From the NCBI GenBank assembly GCA_015522685.1, contig WALU01000032.1, forward strand, positions 44,760 through 108,759: a stretch of DNA of 64,000 bases, written 5' to 3'. This document shows, piece after piece, positions 58,225 to 64,000 of this stretch. The first letter of the stretch is position 1. Every line of letters begins with the position of its first letter. The notes beneath the pieces are model-generated. The model had not been told where the DNA came from and ran no database searches. It worked only from the letters and a program-made list of their open reading frames with translations. The position numbers and the translations under genes are program-made. Source of the stretch: Thermoproteota archaeon (GTDB lineage Archaea > Korarchaeota > Korarchaeia > Korarchaeales > Korarchaeaceae).

Positions 58225-59688
58225 TCAGACCTCTAAAGGTTCGCCCACCTCAGGAAGTAGTATAGAGCTGATCATCCTCCTAGGAACGAATATATCGAAG
58301 AGATCTCTATGCTCAGTATGTACAGGAACAACCTTGCTTGGATTAATAGCATCCAGAACATCTTTAATCTGATAGGGTGAAAGATGACCGGAAACGTGTA
58401 TCCTATAGTATCTCTTCACATTATATAGTATGAGCCAGTTCATGAGTCTGTCAAGGGATAAAGCTGACTCCTCACTGAACGGTTCCGACCTACTCATCAC
58501 GAAATCCATGTTCGGCTTTATCCCGAGCGGTATCTCATAGAGGAACCTAGTTGCATTATTTGTAATAATTACGTAAGAGTTAGCATCTTTAAAGAGCTTG
58601 GCTCTCTCCTCTCCCCATATAACGAAGTCTTCTCCCCTCTTATCTTCAATCTTCTTTAAGAATTCTCTGAATGTTTTAGGTTCCTTACTACTGAATTTTA
58701 TCTCCCTTCCATCCCTCCCTCTCTTCCTTCTCTTCCAAACAGCATAATCTCCTAGGAGAGGAAGTCCGCTAATGCTCAGTCCACCCAGCCTATCAATCAT
58801 GAAAGCAGTCCTCTCATCCATAACGAGCTTTCTTCCCAGTTTCTTTGTCACCTCATACACGGTTCTCATCCTATCCACGTCCGTTGGTGCTACCTCTATC
58901 AGCGTAAGGGAGTTAGATCGTTCTAACAGTTCTACCATCTTCTCCTTAACTTCTTCCTCAGTTGAAGCTTCGAAGTTCACCCTCTTCGGAGGACTCCTCC
59001 TCCACCTGTACCAGATCCTATTCTCTAGCACTTTAACAAGGGAGGATTCAGGATCATTCTCCGGAGCTACTTTCGTAGCCTCCATTATGAGGAGGTTTAT
59101 ACCCTCTGAGGCAGCAGCATCTATGAAATCCCTAGTCATGTTAGCCTTTGGGCCATGCATCCTCAAATCCCCCGTATAAGCAAGCTTTCTTCCACAACAT
59201 TCTACTATGAAGCCGTATGCCCCGGGAATTGAGTGGTCAACATGAATAGGCATTATAGAAAACTCTCCTAAGTTTAGAATATCTCCTGTCTGAAAACAGT
59301 TCATCTTTAACCTATCTAATCCACTCAAGTCCCGTCTCGTCATCCTATATGTCTCAATTATCCTACGAGCTGCTTTACCAAGGAAAACCTCTATCTCGCT
59401 ATTAAGCATGCGGAGGTAACCCCAATGATCTAGATGAGCATGGCTTATCAGTAGCCCAAGAGCATCGTATCCCTCCACCCTCCAGCTAGATCCTCTTGCT
59501 GGTGGAAGGAGGCCAACTTTGAAGTAATCGTCGGGAAATGAAGGAGGCATGAATGGGTACTGAAAGAATGCTTCTTCCCTTGAAAAGCTCTTTCCAAAAT
59601 CTAAAATTATGGCTCGCCTGCTAGAAGAGGATACCAATATCTTATTTCCTCCTATTTCTCTTATTCCACCGTAAATCCTTACTTTCAC
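58225..59688 (-). CDS. RNase J-like metallo-beta-lactamase (beta-CASP)
   Basis: YGGIREIGGNKILV, ISHAHLDHWGYL, PIHVDHSIPGAYGFIV, LAYTGDLRMHG, HVSGHLSPYQIKDVLDAINPSKVVPVHTEH. Confidence 0.9.
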   Translation of the reverse strand: MKVRIYGGIREIGGNKILVSSSSRRAIILDFGKSFSREEAFFQYPFMPPSFPDDYFKVGLLPPARGSSWRVEGYDALGLLISHAHLDHWGYLRMLNSEIEVFLGKAARRIIETYRMTRRDLSGLDRLKMNCFQTGDILNLGEFSIMPIHVDHSIPGAYGFIVECCGRKLAYTGDLRMHGPKANMTRDFIDAAASEGINLLIMEATKVAPENDPESSLVKVLENRIWYRWRRSPPKRVNFEASTEEEVKEKMVELLERSNSLTLIEVAPTDVDRMRTVYEVTKKLGRKLVMDERTAFMIDRLGGLSISGLPLLGDYAVWKRRKRGRDGREIKFSSKEPKTFREFLKKIEDKRGEDFVIWGEERAKLFKDANSYVIITNNATRFLYEIPLGIKPNMDFVMSRSEPFSEESALSLDRLMNWLILYNVKRYYRIHVSGHLSPYQIKDVLDAINPSKVVPVHTEHRDLFDIFVPRRMISSILLPEVGEPLEV

Positions 59689-59735
59689 ACTAAATTGTGT
59701 GAGGTCACCTTTATCAATTTTTTATAAATTGTTTC

Positions 59736-59975
59736 ATGGTGGTGCTCGCGGCAATTCAAGTCAACTTTCATGTAGCTCTCGAGATAGACAAGGATAAGTG
59801 CATAGGCTGTGGCATATGTGTTGATGTATGTCCTTCAAGCATATGGCTCCTAGATAAGAACAGGAAAGCGTATCCTAGAGAGGACTATGAACCAGATTGC
59901 TTTATATGCCATGCTTGCGCTGTCTCCTGTCCTGTGGGTGCAATAGTAGCAAGAGAAGAGATCTGGGAGAAGTAA
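59736..59975 (+). CDS. 2x[4Fe-4S] ferredoxin
   Basis: CIGCGICVDVCPSS ... CFICHACAVSCPVGAI. Confidence 0.93.
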   Translation: MVVLAAIQVNFHVALEIDKDKCIGCGICVDVCPSSIWLLDKNRKAYPREDYEPDCFICHACAVSCPVGAIVAREEIWEK

Positions 59976-59999
59976 TAAGTAACAGTAGCTCTTCCCTAA

Positions 60000-60722
60000 C
60001 TAAACTCTAACGCACCTCTGGGTTACCTTTCCCTCTCTTTCAAAGAGGCATAAACTCCAGTTCTGCATTTCCTCCCAAGATCCATCATCAAGAGGCTGAG
60101 ATGCTATTTTTACCAAGTCTTTCTCTCTCTCTATATAAAGATTAAAATAATCTGGTCTCTCCGTAGCTCCCTTTAATGCGTAAATTTTCTTTCCTGAAGT
60201 AAGGAGTAATGTCATGGACAATATCCTCCTCTGAAACTCGCTTCTAACGTTTTTAAAGACATCAGTTAAGGACTCTAGGCTAATTTCATTGGCTAGCCTT
60301 GTTATCCTGAGAAGCAAAGCCTCGGAATCCGTCTTACCTAAGAGGTTCTTTTCCTCTTCTTCTAATCCCCCTATGGAGCCATTATGAGCTAGAAACCAAG
60401 TTTTTCCACTGCTAGCTGCGGCAAATGGATGAGTATTATCAAAACTCACATCTCCTATGGAAGCTGCCCTAGCATGAGCAAGGACTAAATCTGCCCTAAA
60501 TCTAGCATAGAAACCTCTCCTCCACATTGGTAAGGTTTCTCTCACATACAGGAGAATCCTGCCCTCTCTAAAAGCCACAGCTCCCCATCCATGTGGATGG
60601 CCCATGCCTGTATCCTCTACAGTCCTTCCTCTGCTAGCCACGTTAGCTAGGGCATCTAGGAAATCCTCAACCTCATATCCCCTTAAAGGCTCTGCAGATA
60701 AGAAAGCAGCCATTCTACACAT
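60000..60722 (-). CDS. Class II glutamine amidotransferase-like protein
   Basis: Start at MCRMAAFLSAEPLRG (Cys2 nucleophile), GHPHGWGAVAF, LAHARAASIGDVSFDNTHPFAA, LAHNGSI. Confidence 0.88.
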   Translation of the reverse strand: MCRMAAFLSAEPLRGYEVEDFLDALANVASRGRTVEDTGMGHPHGWGAVAFREGRILLYVRETLPMWRRGFYARFRADLVLAHARAASIGDVSFDNTHPFAAASSGKTWFLAHNGSIGGLEEEEKNLLGKTDSEALLLRITRLANEISLESLTDVFKNVRSEFQRRILSMTLLLTSGKKIYALKGATERPDYFNLYIEREKDLVKIASQPLDDGSWEEMQNWSLCLFEREGKVTQRCVRV

Positions 60723-60750
60723 TGTAATCCCATAGAGCAATCAAGTCAAT

Positions 60751-60760
60751 CTTTTTATAC
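60751..60760 (+). promoter_or_regulatory. Candidate TATA element for tRNA-Asn
   Basis: ctttttatac about 30-38 nt upstream of the tRNA 5' end. Confidence 0.4.
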
Positions 60761-60788
60761 TATATCTCAATCTCATGATTGGTTGGTT

Positions 60789-60865
60789 GGCGGGGTAGCT
60801 TAGCCAGGTAGAGCGCCCGGCTGTTAACCGGGAGGCCGTGGGTTCGAAGCCCATCCCCGCCGCCA
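60789..60865 (+). tRNA. tRNA-Asn (anticodon GTT), intronless, encoded CCA
   Basis: Acceptor GGCGGGG/CCCCGCC, anticodon arm CCCGG CTGTTAA CCGGG, T-arm GTGGG TTCGAAG CCCAT, G-CCA end. Confidence 0.95.
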
Positions 60866-60909
60866 TCTCAATTTTAAGCACTAACTTCGACTTTAGTTGG
60901 TGTACTGTA

Positions 60910-62103
60910 ATGGGTAGAGAAAAGGAGTTCTATATAGTCTCCGGGAAGGAAGTGGAGGAAGGCAAGGTCACAGATGTATATTTTCTAAGGACGATGAAGG
61001 TCCTCAAGTCCAAGGGATTGGCTGATAAGAGAGTTGCCATGGAAGTTGCTGCCAGATCCCTCCCGAATAAGTTCAAGTGGGGTATATTGGCTGGCGTAGA
61101 AGAAGTAGCCAGATTACTTGAGGGCAGAAAAGTGAATGTCTACTCTCTACCTGATGGAAGCCTGCTGAGACCTTGGATACCAGTTATGAGAATAGAAGGC
61201 CCATACTCCGAATTCGGTCCAATGGAAACGTCTATCCTCGGCTTCCTATGCAGCCTATCTGGAGTAGCAACTGTAGCAGCTAGGGTAAAATTTGCAGCTG
61301 GTAACAAGCCTGTTGTGAATTTCGGCATAAGAAGGCAACATCCTGCCGTTAGCCTTGCCTTTGAAAAGGCGGGTCTTATAGGAGGTCTAGATGGATCCTC
61401 AGGTATTCTTGTGGAGGAGCTTGGCTTTAAGCCCGTAGGCACGATGCCTCATGCTATGATAATATTGTTCGAAGATCAAGTGAAAGCTTGGAAGGCATTC
61501 GATGAAGTGCTGCCAGAGGATATCCCTAGGATCGCTCTAGTTGATACATTCTATGATGAAAAGACCGAATCCCTCATGGCTGCTGAATCCCTCAAGGATA
61601 AGCTGGCAGGAGTCAGGCTCGATACTCCAGCATCTAGAAGGGGAAATATGTCTCAGATAATAAGGGAAGTTCGATGGGAGCTGAATATGAGGGGATATAG
61701 ACATGTGAAGATTTTGATCTCTGGGGGATTGAACGAATACAGCGTTAAAGAATATTCAGAGGCAGGCGCTGACTCATTTGGAGTTGGTTCTCATATAATA
61801 GGAGCAAGACCAATCGATTTCGGAGTTGACATAGTAGAAGCCGAGGGGAAGCCTATAGCTAAGAGGGGCATAAAATCAGGGGCAAAAGACCTCTACATAT
61901 GTAACGATCATCTTGTATATAGCTATGCGCCTAAAGGAGTGGAACCACCATTGTGTCCTATATGCGGGAAAACTATGAGGCTAGCTTACACAAAAATACT
62001 TGACAACGGCAAGCTAACGTATAAGATAGAGGATCTCAAAGCTTTGAATGAGAGGACTAAAAATATGTTAAGAAAGCTGAAGGGTCTAGGGGAGACCTTA
62101 TAA
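60910..62103 (+). CDS. Nicotinate phosphoribosyltransferase
   Basis: KEVEEGKVTDVYFLRTM, NFGIRRQHPAVSLAFEKAGLIGGLDGSSGI, ILISGGLNEYSVKEYSEAGADSFGVGSHI; start at ATG 60910 rather than inside the tRNA. Confidence 0.92.
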   Translation: MGREKEFYIVSGKEVEEGKVTDVYFLRTMKVLKSKGLADKRVAMEVAARSLPNKFKWGILAGVEEVARLLEGRKVNVYSLPDGSLLRPWIPVMRIEGPYSEFGPMETSILGFLCSLSGVATVAARVKFAAGNKPVVNFGIRRQHPAVSLAFEKAGLIGGLDGSSGILVEELGFKPVGTMPHAMIILFEDQVKAWKAFDEVLPEDIPRIALVDTFYDEKTESLMAAESLKDKLAGVRLDTPASRRGNMSQIIREVRWELNMRGYRHVKILISGGLNEYSVKEYSEAGADSFGVGSHIIGARPIDFGVDIVEAEGKPIAKRGIKSGAKDLYICNDHLVYSYAPKGVEPPLCPICGKTMRLAYTKILDNGKLTYKIEDLKALNERTKNMLRKLKGLGETL

Positions 62104-62150
62104 CAAATCATGTAGCCTAATTTCTTATTGATCTTTTGCTTGAAACTTGG

Positions 62151-62843
62151 ATGCCAAGATCTGATTACTTAAAGAGAAACTCAAAGGCTTCCCTCAGGAA
62201 CGCTAGATATTCCTACTCAGAAGGAGTAGTACAATCTTGCAGCATTCAACCTGAAGCAGGTGGCCCAGCTTCTACTGAAATACGCTCTGGCGATTAAACT
62301 TGGGTTCCCCAGAACTCATTCAATAAGACTCTCCTAGGGAAGGTAAAAATTGCCTTGGAATATTGGAGGTATCTAGGAGGAGCCCTAATGCTATCGGCAA
62401 CTTGGAGGCTGCATATATAACCGCTAGATACACTCTCTCAACTCAAGAAAGAGGAGATAGAGAGGCTAATGAGGTAGTTGCTGGGCTATGAGAAGAATTA
62501 CTGAAATGTCTTTCATGAAGATTCTAAGGAATATCAGAAAAACACGAGAAGTATTTTGAGAGATATAAAGAATATGCAACATTAGTTAAAGTTATTATGA
62601 AGGAGAAGCTGCGAGGACGTCAAAATATTCATATTTGAATGTATAGTTAAGGGAAGAAGCTACCATGAGCTAACGATATAGATAGATATCTTGATAATAT
62701 CGCACGAAGTACCCAAAATCATTACAGGCCAAACTGAATTGAGATTAAAAGTAATTTCTGTAGTAGTAAGCATGAATGCTCCTCTAGAGATACATTTTAT
62801 GGATCCTGATCAGTTTAAGAGCTATCTATCGAAAGATGGGTGA
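62151..62843 (+). pseudogene. Decayed HEPN-MNT (HEPN domain plus minimal nucleotidyltransferase) locus
   Basis: Multi-frame translation: MPRSDYLKRNSKASLRNARYSYSEG / YNLAAFNLKQVAQLLLKYALAIKLGFPRTHSIRL* / NLEAAYITARYTLSTQERGDREANEVVAGL* / ERYKEYATLVKVIMKEKL / DVKIFIFECIVKGRSYHELTI*IDILIISHEVPKIITGQTELRLKVISVVVSMNAPLEIHFMDPDQFKSYLSKDG*. Confidence 0.85.
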
Positions 62844-62907
62844 TAGGTAAATTGGAGGAATCTAATTCTATCTATTTATCTGATTTGAGATAAACAGAGG
62901 CTTTATA

Positions 62908-63882
62908 CTACTCTCTCCTTTCTATTCTAACCCCCTCCCGAGATATCTTTGCAGGGAATGCTGTAAAGGCTGGCAGGTCCTTCACAACCTCATGGGGATT
63001 TTCATGGAGGATTACCACGCATCCCCCCCCTCCGGCTCCAGAAAGTTTAGCTCCCAATGCTCCTTTTCGCCTCGCTTCCCATAAGATCCTCTCAATTGAC
63101 CAACTGCTAACTCCTAAGGCATAGAGCAGGCCCTGATTGACATTCATGAGGGATCCCAGCATCCTCAGGTCCTCTTTCTCAAGAGCAGACCTTCCCTTCA
63201 TCACTACTTTAGATATATCTCTCACAAGCTCGCTATATACCTCAGGAAATCTACTTTTGAGATGTGAGACGGATTCTATCATGGCTCTAGTCGGACTGGG
63301 CTCTCCGGTGCATGCTATTGCTAGAGGAATTCTCCTGTATCCCAGACTTACTGCTTTCATTTTATCCCTCAACCACTCGATCCAGATGGCGCCACCAAAA
63401 ACAGCGCATGCTGGGCCTGTCTTGCTGGCTTTACCATGAATTATCCTCTCAAATATATAAACAGCCTCTATCAGATCCTGATTGCTCATACTTAGTTCAA
63501 ATAAACCGTCAATGGACTTAGAAATTGCTGCAGATACGGAGGCCGAGGAAGCCATACCACTCCCAATGGGAACATCAGATCTTATATTCAGCTTGACTCC
63601 TGATCTAATATCATATCTTTCCAGCAGAATTTTTAGACCATTTGCCAGCTTTAACAAATCATCGTTAGGTATTAGTATCTTCCCTTCTCTCTCTCTATAC
63701 TCTCCTAGCTCGGATTTAATGATTATCTCTTTCCCTACAAGAGACTCTGCAGTTGAGTAAGCCCTCCTGTCTATGCTCAAAGCTAATGCAGGTGATCCAT
63801 ATAAAACTGCGTGTTCTCCCAATAAGAATGCCTGTGAAGGGGCGGAAGCCGTAATCCTCCTAACCATATTAACCCAAAGCAT
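62908..63882 (-). CDS. mvk: Mevalonate kinase (GHMP family)
   Basis: APSQAFLLGEHAVLYGSPALALSID, PIGSGMASSASVSAAISKSI, GALGAKLSGAGGGGCVVIL. Confidence 0.95.
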   Translation of the reverse strand: MLWVNMVRRITASAPSQAFLLGEHAVLYGSPALALSIDRRAYSTAESLVGKEIIIKSELGEYREREGKILIPNDDLLKLANGLKILLERYDIRSGVKLNIRSDVPIGSGMASSASVSAAISKSIDGLFELSMSNQDLIEAVYIFERIIHGKASKTGPACAVFGGAIWIEWLRDKMKAVSLGYRRIPLAIACTGEPSPTRAMIESVSHLKSRFPEVYSELVRDISKVVMKGRSALEKEDLRMLGSLMNVNQGLLYALGVSSWSIERILWEARRKGALGAKLSGAGGGGCVVILHENPHEVVKDLPAFTAFPAKISREGVRIERRE

Positions 63883-64000
63883 TGCGGCTGCTATATGTAA
63901 TTACCGTTATCGATTAGAGATGAATATTTCAACATATGATAGACAAAGGTAGTATATGATGTTTATTAGGATTTTAATGCTATTTTACAAGGTATAATGA

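Noticed and set aside
60838-60909. N-terminal extension of the NAPRTase ORF
   Set aside because: Lies within and just after tRNA-Asn; the real start is ATG 60910.

Overview
Gene-dense, AT-rich archaeal chromosomal window. Archaeal markers include GatD/GatE, RNase P Rnp1, a histone, family B DNA polymerase, HerA/NurA, deoxyhypusine synthase, archaeal mevalonate-pathway genes, and a tRNA-Tyr with a BHB intron. The lineage looks TACK/Korarchaeota-like, but that placement is only an inference. Most of the window is housekeeping: a broken ribosomal S10-type cluster (L22-S3-L29-Rnp1-S17), GcvT, PolB, GatDE, the HMG-CoA synthase/thiolase/DUF35 operon, PyrG, Dys, GuaB, GltX, GGPP synthase, geranylgeranyl reductase, mevalonate kinase, an RNase J-like enzyme and NAPRTase. 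Two tRNA genes were read by hand: Tyr(GTA), with a 43-nt intron, and Asn(GTT). No CRISPR array, rRNA or intact transposon was seen. The most notable content lies in the apparent intergenic gaps. Hand translation in several frames shows decayed genes: a probable reverse-gyrase N-terminal helicase remnant (about 54.75-55.19 kb, minus), a degraded HEPN-MNT toxin-antitoxin locus (62.15-62.84 kb, plus), a DJ-1/PfpI protease relic (39.44-39.84 kb, plus) and a twice-frameshifted winged-helix membrane regulator (22.83-23.51 kb, minus). Other points of interest are a compact RNase HIII-like protein, tandem polyprenol-kinase-like genes, and a GC-rich candidate ncRNA near 20.4 kb. All family calls come from recognising motifs in the translations; no searches were run.
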